Part shown: one piece after another, positions 22,137 through 35,825 of the stretch
Layout: every line of letters starts with the position of its first letter
Position numbering within the stretch: position 1 is the stretch's first letter
Assembly (NCBI GenBank): GCA_028015245.1
Contig: CM051362.1
Span: 26,692,242-26,756,241 of the forward strand
DNA: 64,000 nucleotides
Origin: Cardamine occulta
Taxonomy: Eukaryota; Streptophyta; Magnoliopsida; Brassicales; Brassicaceae
Direction: 5' to 3'
Translations under genes and position numbers: made by a program
The notes under the pieces: model-generated
Told to the model about the DNA's origin: nothing
The model's input: the letters and a program-made list of their open reading frames with translations, nothing else
Databases searched by the model: none

Positions 22137-25100
22137 TTATTTCTTTGGAGTGTCAGGCAATACCCAGCTCGAGCTCGTTGAACCACTCATGAAGCTCATA
22201 GCATTCTCGAACGTTCTCTCAGAGACATACCCTGGCTTGGTATTGGATTTGGTTACCTCCACATGACCAGTCAACATGCCTACCACTCGAGACATAGTTG
22301 GCCGTATAGCATGATCTGTTTGTGTGCACAAGAACGCAACTCCTATTACACGTTTCACTTCTTCCTCATCAAACCCTGCTAGGTCTGGATCCACCACTTC
22401 CAAATCACGCTGCTCTTGGTGTAGGCTCCATGCCTGCACAAACAAAAGACAAAATTATTAACCGAAATTGGAAATAAATGAAGCTGTTTTGTCCTCAAGT
22501 TAGATACCCATTCTAGAAGGTATTGTTTGTCTTCGTCCAATTCTGGAGAGGAGTTGGGTCTTCCGCTGACAATTTCTAGAGCCACTATACCAAAGGCAAA
22601 CACATCTGTCTTCTCCGTAAGATGTCCAAGCATCACGTACTCTGGTGACAGATATCCACTGCAATGTAACATTCAACAACTATCAAGTTTTGAGTCTTTT
22701 GACAAACAACCAAATCTTATGTCAAGGTTTTCAGGATACTACATTGTCCCTGCAACTCGGGTACTTATGTGCGTCTTCTTATCATCATATAGTTTGGCTA
22801 ACCCAAAATCAGAGAGTTTTGGCACCAGATCCGAGTCCAGTAGAATATTGCTTGCCTTCACATCCCTATGCACTATCCGGGGATTTGACTCCTCATGCAT
22901 ATATGCCAAACCTTTTGCTACTCCCAAGCATATCTCGAAACGCTCTGACCAGTCAAGATGCAAACTCTTTTCCTCTGCCATAATCATGCAAACATGTAAG
23001 CTAACAGCAGTTGGTTTTTTACTAGGATGACACATTTAAGATCTCATGAGCCTACCGAATAGAGCATGATCAAGACTGTTGTTTGAGAGGTATTCATATA
23101 CAAGCATGCGCTGATTTCCCTCAATGCAGCATCCATACAGTTTTACAAGGTTGCGATGCTGGACAGCTGATATAGTGGCTATCTCTGCAACAAATTGACC
23201 CTTTCCTTGCCTTGATGCAACTGACAGTTGCTTCACGGCTATCTCTCTTCCATCGTTCAGCTTTCCCTGTAACACTGAATATTTTTAGAATATAGCCAAA
23301 GAAGAAATATCATAACCTTCTATTTATATTGCTGTTTCATCACATTCTGTGTAGGGTCTTACCTTAAATACAGGTCCAAATCCTCCCTCCCCAAGCTTGT
23401 TGGAAGGATCAAAATCTTGAGTTGCAGTTCTGAGTTCTGAGTAACTAAAGGTGTAGGGCCTTATGTCCAGACTAAGTAGCACTGCATAAGATTTTTCAGT
23501 TGAAAAGAACCAGTTTGAGGGTTACAGTTGTTCATGATTAGACTTTAATAATACTAAGACTATCTATTTACCTTCTTCATCAGCTGCTCTTCTTCTTTTC
23601 TTACGGATGCATATGATGATAACAAGCACCAAGATACTTATGATTCCTGCTCCTACAATGGCCCCTACAATAATACCAATTTTTTTCTTTGACTTCGGGG
23701 GCAACTTATTATCTACGGTAGGTATGAAATCTGCAGAGAAGAAAAGCTGGTAGTGAGAGACATTGGACTGTACAAATATCATGAAAGTCTCTGGTGTATA
23801 TACCTGGAGTTGCACTGATAGCTGAGACTAATGGCCCGTAAGTGCCTTGAGCAGGAATACAACATGTCCCTTTTCCAGCCCAAAAAAGATGGATTTCAAG
23901 GTAATTTTCAGATACATTTGCTTTATATACTCTTTGAATTACTCGGACACTAGAACCGTTAGCTGTTCTGTGCATATCAAAATCCTTTTCAACAAGTTTT
24001 CCCTGAAAAACAAAAGGAACTCAGAGGTCAGAAACTATTTATCAGAGAAGAAAAATTCATGAAGGGTTGAGCCTTATACTGGTGCATCTCAGGTTTTCAT
24101 CCCCGTTTGGAAGAAATCTATATTGCAACCAGATATTCTAATAGAAAAGAATCTCTTGTATGCCAAGGCTTATCATTGATCTCTCTCCGGTTCAAAAAAG
24201 TTACTACAGACATATTTCATATTATACTTGGGATAACAGTATGATAAATGATATCATGAGATAACAATAGGATAAATGATATCATATTATCACATAAGAA
24301 GTTAGCGATGAAAGAATATGGGCAGAAGCTCAATGTAATAGTAGAGACCTGGACATATATGTCGAAAATTCGCCTTCCAAGACTTTTCCAGGTATCAAAA
24401 CCTTGCATTTGTATCTCAGCAAATTGAATTGTTACACTATAGCCTCCATTTTCTAGCCCCAGTCCATAATACCTTAACGAAGATGCAGAGAGTCTCGCTG
24501 ATTGAAAAAGCTCTGAGTCTGAAGTGTTTGCAAATTCCGTTCCTCTAGCTGAAACATCTATGTATAGATTACTGTTACTCCCAGTAAATAGTCCTACATT
24601 GCTGACTGCCCATCTCTGCGTTTTACTTACGAAAGCCAAAGCTGGTCCAAGCGCCCCCTCGTCCTTTTCATACAAAGCTCCACTATTAGACCTGATATCT
24701 CTGCCTCCACAGTTGACCGAAAAGTTGAAATCTGGACACCCATCAAAAGAGAAGCATCTTAACCAACGTGTTGTCTAATATATGCATCCTTACATTGTCA
24801 TCGCTAAAACTGAAATAAGTTTCAAAACACCATTTAAATGTAACTTACATACTCCTTTTCCTCGATTGCAACGGAAATCCTTCTGGAGGCAGTCCAGTCC
24901 GGGGAAAACCCTTTTAGGAAGAAGACAAGTACTAAAATGAGGAATCTGACATGTAGTTAACAGTTGTATGATCGTGAAATAGAAATAGCATAGAAATTTA
25001 GGCACCAAGAAGAGCACAAGATTCACGAACTCACCTTCTGTCAGAACCTCCCAATGTAAAGTGGTTGGCAACCAAGTTACTGCAGAATAAATAAATAAAA

Positions 25101-27819
25101 GTTTTGCTTTCAGCAAAATAACGTATTATATGCCCACGAAATAGCACATAGTTCTTCAACTTACAGTTGCATGTTTGGTAGGCGAACCCAAGAGGGCAGA
25201 TTCCCCGATAAATCATTGTACGACACATCTCTGCACATAAAGCACTTTGGATTACATTACGAACTTTTCAATAAATGGTACCTAGAGGGAGAAACATTCC
25301 TCTAATAATATTTGTTACTTACAGATTGCTAAGAGAGGGACTCTTTTGAGTTGGTAAGGAACCAGTCAACTTGTTATTTCCAAGAAACCTAAATGAAGGT
25401 AACGATATTTACACTCAGTTAGTCTGCGAATTTTGCATAAGAGCATGTGACAGGAAAAAATAAGTATATTCTTACAAGTGAGTAAGTTGGCTTGAGTTGA
25501 AAAGTGAAGCTGGAATTTGCCCAGTTAGGTGGTTGAAACTCAAATCACTGGAGAACAAATAAAGTATATTGCTTGTAATTATTAAAGGTCTTCACCCTTT
25601 ATAGTAGCAAGAATATCATCTCAGTTTAGGAACGAAGAAGACATTGGACAACTATTGGAGCATCTTAAGATCTGGAACAAATTTTTGTGTCATCTTGTCT
25701 CATACTTACAGTTGTCGCAGCTGCAAGTAATCTCCAATATTGGAAGGTATTGTGCCTGTAAGATTATTATTCCGTAATACTCTGCAACAGAGGAAAGGGA
25801 ACAGTTAAAGGAGTTCAGAAGTTCATCAAGATTAGGCAAAAGCTGAACAGAACTCCTTACAGGACACTTAGAGATTTCATGTCTCGGATGAATTGGAGAG
25901 AAGAATTGCTGCTGGATATTTCACCTAGTCTCCTGCATTTTGGATTCAAGTCAGTATCGTATCGAGACAAAGAGCAAGCGGAAACGTGAAGGAGAAAAGA
26001 ACATATATCCAACACTTACAATTCTGTCAATGAAATTAAGTTGGCAAATGTAGATGGAATTGGACCCGTCAAACTAGTCCCCAGAATTCTCCTGCAGTAA
26101 AGCATGTCTCAATATATATAGTGGTATATCATCAAATGTTGATTGCTAACAGTTATTCTATCAGCTGATATGCGATAGCCTCAAACAAAGAAATAAGATT
26201 GAATAACTGAAGAGCTGCAGTATGAAATTTCTTACAAGGTAGAAAGTTTGGTCCAATTTCCTATAAAGTCTGGTATCCGACCTGTAAGTTGGATATCATT
26301 AATCCAACTGAAAAACGACATGGAAAAGAAGTCAATCCAAAACTCAAAAACAATTAGGAGTAGCCAGATACAATAACAATAACCCACGAGATTATAACAA
26401 GATATAAATCTTACGCTTCTTCCAAGTCGACAAAATTAGCAAATGATGAAGGAATTTCACCACTAAGTCCTGAACTTCCAATGTAACTGTCATAAATATG
26501 AGTACCATTAAACGCACTATATCTCTGAAGCACTTGAGTGTATAGAAATTTAGTCTATTTGCAAGAAATTTTATGAGAAAGAAGATTGTGACATAGGAAA
26601 GCATGAGCGTTAAGATATCTATCCACATGACGTAAGATGAACAAAGCATTGCATACACTTACATTTTCACTAGCCTCGTACAATTGCCAATCTCAGGTGG
26701 TAAGGAGCCGGAGAAATTATTCATATCAATCGCTCTGAAAGAGAAAGAAAACAAAAAAAAAACGTTTAGAATCTATCCAATGAGTCAGTTGAAAATGTGA
26801 TCATATCTTTGATGAGTAGTGCTTACAATGATCTTAAATCAGTAAGCAGTCCAATTTCTTTAGGAACTGGTCCAGACAATCCGTTGGCCCCAAAGGTCCT
26901 GAGTTAAAGAAGATAGAATGGAAAATAAGAAAGAAAAACAAATTCACATATACATATTGTACAAGCCTTACATCCACTGCATTTTAGTCAAATTCCCAAT
27001 GCCAGGAGACAAAGGACCACTCAAGAAATTCTGATTTAGATTCCTGCAGAAATGTGAAAAAAAAAAAAAAAAAAAATTGAAAATTGAGTGTGTTCCAATG
27101 CAAACGCTTGTTAAGTAGTGAAGCATTGTAGGAAATCGTACAGATTTGAGATGTAAACAAGAGTCCAAAGGTCATCAGGAATTGGTCCGGCAACATCCAT
27201 ACCACGAGCCCTCCTGTGACACAAGAATTTCATTGGCAATATGTCGAACAGGTGGAAGGCAGTAAGAGAGAAATGTAAACGTACAGAGCAATGATGCGAC
27301 AGATAGTGGAATCAACAAAAGAGCAGTCGCATTTGATGAGAGGATTGTAAGCTAAGTTGTCTATGCTGACGGAGTCGTCTATGGCGGCACCGCTGCAGAG
27401 TTCGCCGCTTATGTTCCATGCTTCCGTCGCCGTTATCTTCCACGTCCGAAAGATATTGTTCAACGCCCGAGCTGATTCGTTTCCAAGTTTTAAATTCGTT
27501 TCAAATTAATGACAAAGTTAGTATAAATTACATTTATTCTTCTAATTCCAACCAGAAAAGAAAAAAAAAAAGTATAGTACATATATCCACACAAAAAAAA
27601 AACGGTGTATAAATAAAACATCATAATCTTTAGAACAACTAAAAATAATAATCAAGATGATTTGGAAACTAAGTATGAAATTGGGGTTGATGGAGGACCT
27701 TCGTCAGGATCAGTAGTGGCTCCGGTTTGATTCTGTGGTCGAACCACATGAAATAAACCAGACATGGACAAAAACCAAAGTGCGAAGGAGAGATACAAGG
27801 ACCGTCTTAAACTCGGCAT
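22137..27819 (-). CDS. LRR VIII-2 malectin-like receptor kinase, copy C
   Basis: This is the closest relative of copy B, with the same domain order. Exon 1 (27699-27819, start MPSLRRSLYLSFALWFL; an upstream in-frame ATG is unlikely) is a signal peptide. Exon 2 is 27285-27471. LRR exons lie between about 25.0 and 27.2 kb. The malectin-like part (23.8-24.76 kb) has FSVNCGG, TQRWAVSNVGLF and YYGLGLENGGY. The membrane helix is near 23.58-23.73 kb. The kinase has IAVKQL, HRDVKASNILLDS, DFGLAK and GYLSPEY. The last exon starts near 22437, and the protein ends PDTPKK just upstream of the LINE insertion. The exon 1 donor is GTCCTC instead of the GTATGT seen in copy B, which may be weak. Frames are otherwise open. 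It probably acts in cell-wall or apoplastic signal perception; the ligand is unknown. Confidence 0.83.
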
Positions 27820-28139
27820 CGTCTCGGCGATCAAAGTTGTGAGAGAAAGGGATCTAGAGCAAATCAACTAGCCATATGTTGTTATGCGTATGAATAAATG
27901 TATATTAATTCTTTGACCCAAAAAAAATATGTATATTATATAGTATTGTTTAACAGCCTAATTTTTAAAAATAATGTCGCCATGTGGGTAACTTTTTTAA
28001 TCCATTTAGTTATTCAATAAAACAAAAAGCTTAAACCACGCGGCCCTCGTCATTCATTAATCGTTTAATCATCATTAGTCATTACCAATACCAACTAATG
28101 AATTAGATATTCTTCCTATTTGAAACTGCTAATTTGTCC

Positions 28140-28225
28140 GAATTTATCTGAACAAAGTTAATTGAACAAAGTTGATCTGAACAAAGTTAATCTGAACAAA
28201 GTTGATCTGAACAAAGTTGACAATG
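28140..28225. repeat. Short tandem repeat, about 15-17 bp units
   Basis: Five near-identical units of (T)CTGAACAAAGTT(G/A)A follow each other, one of them shortened. Confidence 0.85.
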
Positions 28226-31200
28226 ATTGGTCAGCCGAAGGGAACATATAATTCCATGTCCCATGACAACACCAGTTGCCTTCTTTTGAACCATTTATAC
28301 ATACGTGTTTCTTTCCACTTTGTTGAAAAATTATCCACAAATATATTATACGTATATATATGATGCAATCCAGTCTCGTATACTTTATCTAGGGTTAAGC
28401 AATCGTCAAATGGAGTAGGCGAAATTAAATTATTTTCTCTAAGAGTCTAATTTCATTTTGGAGAAAGTATTATTATTTCCAGGCCTCAGAAATATTCGGC
28501 TCTATGTGCAAACAAAGTTTCCTAGAACCAATTTCATTTTACAAACATATATACATCTGTTTTTTTTTTAATAAAGATATATACATTTGTTGCACCTTAG
28601 ATTTATAGGATATATCACCTAGATTTGTAAACAATTAATTATTCACACATCTATACAGCACATCTGAATGCAATACGATCGCTTATGTTATGCATATTTT
28701 TTTTTTGAATTGTGTTATATTATTATAAACGACCTTAAGCGATAGAATTATGATTAGGAGGACAAGGACTTCAAATACAAACTAATAGGTTTGACCATGT
28801 ATCTAAAACATTATTGGTTAACTACTTTAATTTTCCAACGAAAACAAAAATACAATGTTAATCTGCATGACTAGATTATAAATGACAGCACTTGATTTGC
28901 TTCTCAAAGGTTTAGAGTTTAGACTTTAGAACTCATTGATATTTACCAAAGTACCCTCGTCTATGGGTGGAGTGGAGTGGGATAAAATTTATTTTCTCCA
29001 GGAAAGTCTATTTTCTTTGGGAGAAAGTACTACATATTTCCAAGGCCTTGGAGATATTCGGCTATCTATGCAACAAATTTCAAAATGCTCAATTTCATTT
29101 GTACGATTTTCTCAAACCAAGTATAAATTTTTGTTTCTGATTAAAAAATAAATTAAAGTATCAAACCATGAAAAATTTGTAAAATAAAATAAATATCTTT
29201 TTTTGGATAATTCAAATATATGAACTAATACAAATTTTGACCCAAAAACACAATATGTGGGTTCATGACTTATAGCAAACTACATTTTGCCTAGGAAAAT
29301 GCATTTTGCTTAATCGAACCAAACTTCTCCATTTGTTGTTTTCCTCGAACAGTTCCACGAGTAATTATTTGTGTGCAATATTTTGCTTTTAAAAATATAA
29401 TATCCGATGTGCACGGTGCACAAAAAAGAAGAAGATAATATTGGAAATTCAAATAAAATTTAATAGTGGGAACTTTCGGGGTTAATATATGATAAACATA
29501 AAATTTGAAAAAATAATTCTTGATAAAAATGTAGTAGAAAAGTCGGAAGTTATTTTGTTTTGATAAGAAAGAAAAGTGGAAGTTGAAAGCAAAGTGTCCG
29601 TAGCATGGAGCGTACGGATGGACAGTTGGGGCAGCCCATGTTTTCGCATTTATCTCATTGGTATCTCCATCTACTCACTTCCCATACTTTCACTTCATTC
29701 TAATCATTTTTTTTTCCTTTTTGCTTTGAGTATCTCGGAAAAACAATTGACATTGAAGCGTTTTGTGTATATATACTCACTAGTCCAGCAGTGCTTCGTT
29801 TACTCATGCGTATATATGTACATGCAACTTTGAAAAAAAAAAAAAAAGCTGGCTTTGAAACGTTGTGTGGAAAAATAATAAATATACCAGTTCTCCATGC
29901 ATATACTCCCCAAATAACGAAAATAATTTCAAAGCCATTTGAGATATTTTTGGGAATAAGGAAAAGAAGAGATGTATGTGTATTAATTACAGAAGAAAAG
30001 TCGTGTTGGCATTGGCATGACACGTACGTAATAGAAGATTGATAAAGTCAGTGACTCAGTTGGGGACGGTGCGTGGGTGGGTCATTCTGTACGAATGGAC
30101 CAACGTACGTACGGCTTTTTATTTCTCCAAACTCTTCCTTTTATTTTCAATCATTCTCTTCTGTTTACTTATTAGTAGTCACAAGGGTTTAAAAGATCAA
30201 TATCTAGACTCTAGAGTCATTTGATTTTTAGTGAAGTGTATATATGTGGATGAAATTATTGAATTAGAGCGAGCAATGCCGAATGTTGAGGTCAACCTTA
30301 AGTTTTGGCGTTGGAGAATTTTCTTTCTTATAAAACACATATTCCTTCTATTATATCGTAATCATCACATCATCTTTCCCCTGACAATCATGCATGGTTT
30401 TCAAATTTGAAAAAAAAAGAAAGAAAGAAGCAGATAGTGACAAATTGATAATTGTCACGGAATTGTACATTTTGTACTGTCCCTATATCTCCAATTTACG
30501 TCAGGGCCCCCCCCCCCCCCCGCAATTTACGCCTCTTTTTGTTCCGTAGAAAATATACACTCAAAGTTCCAAAAAAACAACAAACAATTAATCATGGCGA
30601 AATTTTTTAACAAAACATTTTATTCCGGAATCCCATAGCAATTCAAACATATAAGTATGTAAGATCTAGGAAGAGTATAATTAGATCTTCTAATTAGTTT
30701 GACAAAAAATTCCATGTAAAATATATACATCTCAAAATTTTATTACGAACATGCAAAAATGGGACCATACGTCAGCCAAATTAGACCACAAACCTTGAGC
30801 AAAACTTTGTCACAAAAGATGCATTTAAATATAATGCAAAATAAAATCCAAAATAAAATCTCAAAATCACAAACCTTGTAGCAAAATAAAATCCAAAATA
30901 AGATGAACCAAAAAACCAGATGATACCCATTGACAAAAAAAACATCTCAAATTTTTCTAAATTATATATTGAATATATATAGTGGAGGAAAATATATAAA
31001 GTATACATTCATGTGTAGGCTCTATAATCACAAGCTGATCGGATCTTTCATTTTCTGTCTCTCTTTTAAGGATTATTTATCTAATTTTCATGATCAAGTT
31101 GTAAGTTTATTAATATTCAAATTCTCAAAGGTATCGTTGTAAAGAAGGAAGAGAAAAAGTAGGAAAAGTATATATAAAAGAGTCGTTTTAAAGAAAAAAA

Positions 31201-32031
31201 ATATATATATATAAATTTTGCCAGCCTTCAACATGGTAAATGAAAAAAATAGTTAGAGGTTAGGGAACTAATTTTCCGAATGACATTAAAACATCTCAGC
31301 TTATCATATCGTTATAGCGTGCATGGATTTAAGGATCTACATTTTCTTTAGTTATTTGTTTGACCTAAAATATAACTCTCGTTCTATGATTTGATTCAAA
31401 TAAGTTGTCATCAGTATTTAATACCGCACCGTCTTATTTGTTTGACTCGCCTGCGTTTATTAATGCACAAATCCTTAAACTATTACTACTTGTTCGACAT
31501 ATATTAATCAGTATACTACATAACAAAATAAATAGTATAACTAAGAGCACAGTTGCTCTGAAGTATACATATTGTAACGCTCTGACCATAAATTCACACG
31601 TTTTCAGCTTACTTTTCGTGTAGATTTGAGATTAGCTATTAATATGTGTTATGACTCGAATACGGTGTACTATTCAACAAAGTTTTTTTTGTAAGTAGAC
31701 TATTGTCGGCTCCAGATCAATAACAAAACATATTTTGGTCAAAAAAATGAAAAAAAAATCTTTATATATATAAATGGAGATTAATATTTGATATAAACAT
31801 TAAAACTATAGTACTTTTTGGATTTAGCTATTTAAATTCAAGAATCATTCCCGACAATTTCACACATCTCTTTCACTACTTCTCCTACTACCCACGGCAA
31901 ATACACAGAGCTACAAACTCTTCTCCACGAAACCGCAAGAAGTTAATATATTATGATTCATATAAATTTTAAATAAAAATAAGTGTACCTAGCAAGTACT
32001 AATCCTTTCCAGTTTTACACTCACCTCGATC

Positions 32032-32062
32032 TATATTTAAAACCTTCTCACTCTCTTGTCTC
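32032..32062 (+). promoter_or_regulatory. TATA-like box and TGTCTC element ahead of SAUR71-like gene
   Basis: TATATTTAAA at 32032-32041 lies about 75-80 bases before the ATG, a plausible TATA position. TGTCTC at 32057-32062 matches the canonical auxin response core, but it sits downstream of the TATA-like box in what is probably leader sequence, so a role is uncertain. Confidence 0.4.
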
Positions 32063-32114
32063 CCTTATCACATATTCACACTTCTCTGCTCTTTAGGATC
32101 TTTAATTGGTAACG

Positions 32115-32462
32115 ATGAAACAGCTAATCCGTCGTCTATCACGAGTCGCAGACTCAACACAATACAGCCTCCTTCGGTCTGAATCCCAACGTTGCCGCTC
32201 CAAGAAGGAGAAGCCCAAATCTTGGGTTCCAGGGGGACACGTGCCTGTCTACGTTGGTCAAGAGATGGAGCGGTTCGTTGTAAACACGGAGCTGCTTAAC
32301 CATCCGGTTTTCGTAGCGTTGCTGAAGCGGTCGGCTCAAGAATACGGTTACGAGCAGCAAGGAGTGCTTCGAATCCCTTGCCACGTACTTGTGTTCGAGG
32401 GCATTATGGAGTCTCTCCGTCTCGGAGTTGCCGAGTCACGTGACCTGCACGATCTCTTTTGA
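32115..32462 (+). CDS. SAUR71: SAUR-family auxin-responsive protein (SAUR71-like)
   Basis: This intronless 115-residue gene is typical in size for SAUR proteins, small regulators that promote acid growth by inhibiting PP2C.D phosphatases and so activating plasma-membrane H+-ATPases. The SAUR core is visible from about residue 35: WVPGGHVPVYVGQEMERFVV, LLNHPVFVALLKRSAQEYGY, QQGVLRIPCHVLVFE. It begins MKQLIRRLSRVADS; the ATG at 32115 has no upstream in-frame ATG nearby. It lies between an RLK cluster and MYB72, exactly as At1g56150 does, which supports the SAUR71 name. Confidence 0.9.
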   Translation: MKQLIRRLSRVADSTQYSLLRSESQRCRSKKEKPKSWVPGGHVPVYVGQEMERFVVNTELLNHPVFVALLKRSAQEYGYEQQGVLRIPCHVLVFEGIMESLRLGVAESRDLHDLF

Positions 32463-34054
32463 GGAAGAAGACGTGTCCAGTGTCTTATATATTGCTACTT
32501 AGCTTTAGGTGCAGTAGATCTGAGGCTTTGATTGTTCAGAAACAAAGTTATGTAAATACCTATTATATTTAAGGTTTTTGATTATGGGATTATATATGTA
32601 ACGAAATCGAGATTTTAGTGCTTTTATTTTTCTGGTTACGAGATCAGTACAAAGAAACCGCGCTAATATGTTCCACCGACAGTGTCAATAAGCTGCTTCC
32701 CAAACTTGGGGGGGGGGAAATAGATATCCTCACAATGTTATCAAAAAAAAAAAAAAAAACTTACGTATTGTCATTTTATATTTATCTCTTTTTTCTTCAT
32801 TTTGTTGGGGATAAATTATGTGGCAAGGACTAAGGAGTTATGCATTATACATTATTAGCTTTAGTGTTTTTTTTTTGTTTGGTAACAAAGGATCATAAAC
32901 GAAATTGAGACTGATATTCTCTGTGACTGAAAATTTGGATATTTTTTTATTAAAAAATATACAATAATCAATCATGATTGAAGTAGTAACAGAAATTTTC
33001 CGAAATATGACTCTTCAACCGTATGATGAATTTTAGAACCACTAGACTCTACCAAGATAAATCTTACAACCCATTTTGTTTCCCCTAAAAATACGTACTA
33101 ATTTAAAATCAAACCACACGGAAGTATTCATGTACGTATCTTGTATTCTCATACATTAATGCATTCCATGTTTTTAAAAATCAAAAGTCGTATAGTTGTG
33201 GTCCACGCGGCAATTCAAATCCAGAACATAAATTAATTTACGGTATCCATGATTCTTTCCTTTGGAAAGCACAATCTTATTCTTTGATTTGCTGTTGATT
33301 GTGATAATGGTAACTCTTTAATTATATTTTTTGTTCTCATGCTAAATTATCATTCTTTTTTGTTGTAACGGTTTTTTATATATATGCATATTCTAAATGC
33401 TATAAATAAGATTGTTTAACATTATAGGTTAGGTACAAAAGGAATAAAATAAAATAAAATCGTGAAGAAAATATATGAACTTCGACACAAAAAGAACATA
33501 TTTTCTTAAAAATCACAATGCATAGATTAGAGGATTCCGAACGGCATTCAAATAATCTAAAGTTCGAGAAATCGGATGAATTTAATAGTCCCATGTAATG
33601 TCAATATCAATTATCAGAAAGTAAAAGTTGATGGTGGATCCTATCTTGGTTTCATAGTCGGCTCCTCTCACAATGGTTTGCTCGATCCTAGCTTTGATTC
33701 AAACTCGTCATTAAGGTGTCCTCTTAGTTTCAGTTTGGCTTTTATTTTATTTTTACCATTGAAACATTCTGTTCCTAGGGCTCTTGTATCTAAACATTTT
33801 TTTTTCTATTGGTAATATATAATTCACAGTTTACCAACAACAAAAGAAAAAAAAGTTGATGGTGTGGATATCAAAGAGACCATTTTTTTGGGGTCAAACA
33901 CGTGTAGAGTTGAAGGCAGGCACGTGTAGAGTTGCACAAGTAACACGACGTCGCGAGGAAGAAGTACTAAACATACAATTTACACACAAGCTCTTATAAT
34001 TTTTGTTTTCTAATAAACTATGACATATAAGTTAACCGCTAAAAAAATTATTTA

Positions 34055-34625
34055 TCTAATTATACATAGAACCTCTATAAACTAATACTTGATAAATTAA
34101 TAATTTCGTTAAATTAATAAATTATTTCGATCCCGAATTTGGCCGGTATAATAATTGACACATTTTGATAAAATAATAAGATAATAATTTTTTTGAAATC
34201 TTTATGTAAATATATGGTCTCATTAATAACATAAATTAATAATCATATAAATTATATTGTATATATATATAATATTTTTAGTGAAATATAATTATAGTGT
34301 TGTTTATTTATTCGTAAATTTATAATTTTGTTAGAGTTTATCTCTATTTTTTTCTTAAAATATCAAAAATATATGATATTATCTTCTCAAATTGTATCAA
34401 AAATTATATAAAATTTTTTATATGCAATGCTTATTTTTAATGCGTAAATGCATTAAAACATATATAAGTATTGTTTTCATTTTTCTACTTTCTATATAAT
34501 ATTTTCTGAAATTCAAAAATATTCTTTATAAATTAATAATTTATTAATAAATTAATAACCTTTATAAATTAATAAAAAATTTTGATTCTAATATTATTAA
34601 TTTACATAGGTTTTACTGTATCTAG
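34055..34625. mobile_element. MITE with CTATAAA-TTAATA inverted ends (copy 1)
   Basis: The left end reads ATAGAACCTCTATAAACTAATA. The right end, as its inverted partner, reads TTAATTTACATAGGTTTTACTGTA. The interior is AT-rich and non-coding. The same ends occur at 35826-36000, which shows that this is a mobile family. The length suggests a non-autonomous DNA transposon; superfamily not assigned. Confidence 0.6.
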
Positions 34626-35147
34626 ACCTATGCGATGCAAGATGTGATTCCCAATCATTACAAGTTTCATGTGTTTATGTTTTTTACTTATCTTAGACCC
34701 ACATGTGACGTCACGTTTTTCAACTTTACCTTATGTTCAATCTTCTTTTATTTAATACTGATTTCATATATATTTATGTATCCGTATATACGTAAGTACA
34801 AAAGGATTACGTATGCTGATTTTGATTGGAAGTTGGGAATGGGGGGCATGCATGGATTGCTCGTACTTTCACACATTTTATTAGTACTTGAGTTGCTATG
34901 TAGATCACCTGATCATAACCCATTTAACCTCGCTAAAAATAAAATAATGAGTTCAGAACTTATTTGCCTAACTGAAATAGAGGATATGGTGTTCCTGTTT
35001 TAGTATATCATACACTAAACTTGTATAAAATTTCATATTACGTGTTTGAATAAAGTAGATAATACATATACGGATGATGAAAAATGATAGATCAATGAAT
35101 TCTTGAGCAATCTTACATCAGAGCCCAGTAGCGTGGGTTTGAAGGCT

Positions 35148-35172
35148 AACCATGCCATGCCATGCCATGCCA
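35148..35172. repeat. Pentanucleotide microsatellite (CATGC)n
   Basis: About five consecutive CATGC units. Confidence 0.9.
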
Positions 35173-35825
35173 TATATATTAATTTATGGAAAGCACCGAT
35201 ATATGAATTAACCATCATAACTTATTCTAAATACTTTAACCAAAAAAAAACTTATATTCTAAATAAGTATAATTTAATTAGCACAGTTCGTGTCACACTT
35301 TGAGTTCTAGAAGCAATCGTTATGCTCATCGATCGTACAACCTTTTATTGGGTTTTGTCAGATAAGTAATCTTATATTTCATGTAAATCTGAGTGTCTCA
35401 CTGATTAGAGGTCAAATCTCACATGTATATATAGTGTTAGTTTTAATCCTATCTCACAGCTGATTGTAACTATGTTATATATGTGAATTATCTCAAAAAA
35501 ATAAAAGTTTCATGATTGATAAACAATAAACAAACGGACGTGTTCTGACAAAAAAAAGGATGTAAAATTAATTAGAATTAGAGGTTTAATCTATTTATAA
35601 TTTATTAGTCCAATTGGTATTACTTTTGTTTGTGGCATGGCCCTTGTGGCCTTGTGTACATGCTTACACACACGACACAAACATCCACTCTCAAATTTAC
35701 TATACTAGATTTATACTCGTTAAAACTAATTTTTAAGTCGATTGTATAAAATATTTTTAAATTGAATAGTCGAGAAAGTAAAGATGTAAAACTATTTAAA
35801 TAATTATACGATGTTTAAACTATAT

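Larger units (their letters stand above)
27820..32114. other. Long spacer, RLK copy C to SAUR71-like gene
   Basis: About 4.3 kb with no supportable gene. It contains the divergent promoters of copy C and the SAUR gene. At 28140-28225 a unit of about 15-17 bp (TCTGAACAAAGTTGA type) is repeated about five times. A duplicated block at 28290-29370 matches 400-1000. There is a run of 14-15 C at 30507-30521, and a short internal repeat of GCAAAATAAAATCCAAAATA at 30836-30902. The rest is AT-rich with scattered stops in all frames. Confidence 0.6.

Noticed and set aside
28140..28225. Possible CRISPR-like array
   Set aside because: Units are contiguous without unique spacers and this is a plant genome; it is a simple minisatellite.
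29576..30023. Overlapping ORFs of 85 and 107 codons on opposite strands
   Set aside because: Composition is low-complexity, there are no motifs, and they lie in a spacer between RLK copy C and SAUR71.
30507..30521. Run of about 15 C, possible special structure
   Set aside because: A single homopolymer next to ordinary spacer sequence, more likely slippage or assembly noise than a functional i-motif.
34635..35003. 122-codon plus-strand ORF with hydrophobic stretches
   Set aside because: It starts inside or just after a MITE, is AT-driven (Phe/Tyr/Ile rich), and shows no family motif or splice context.
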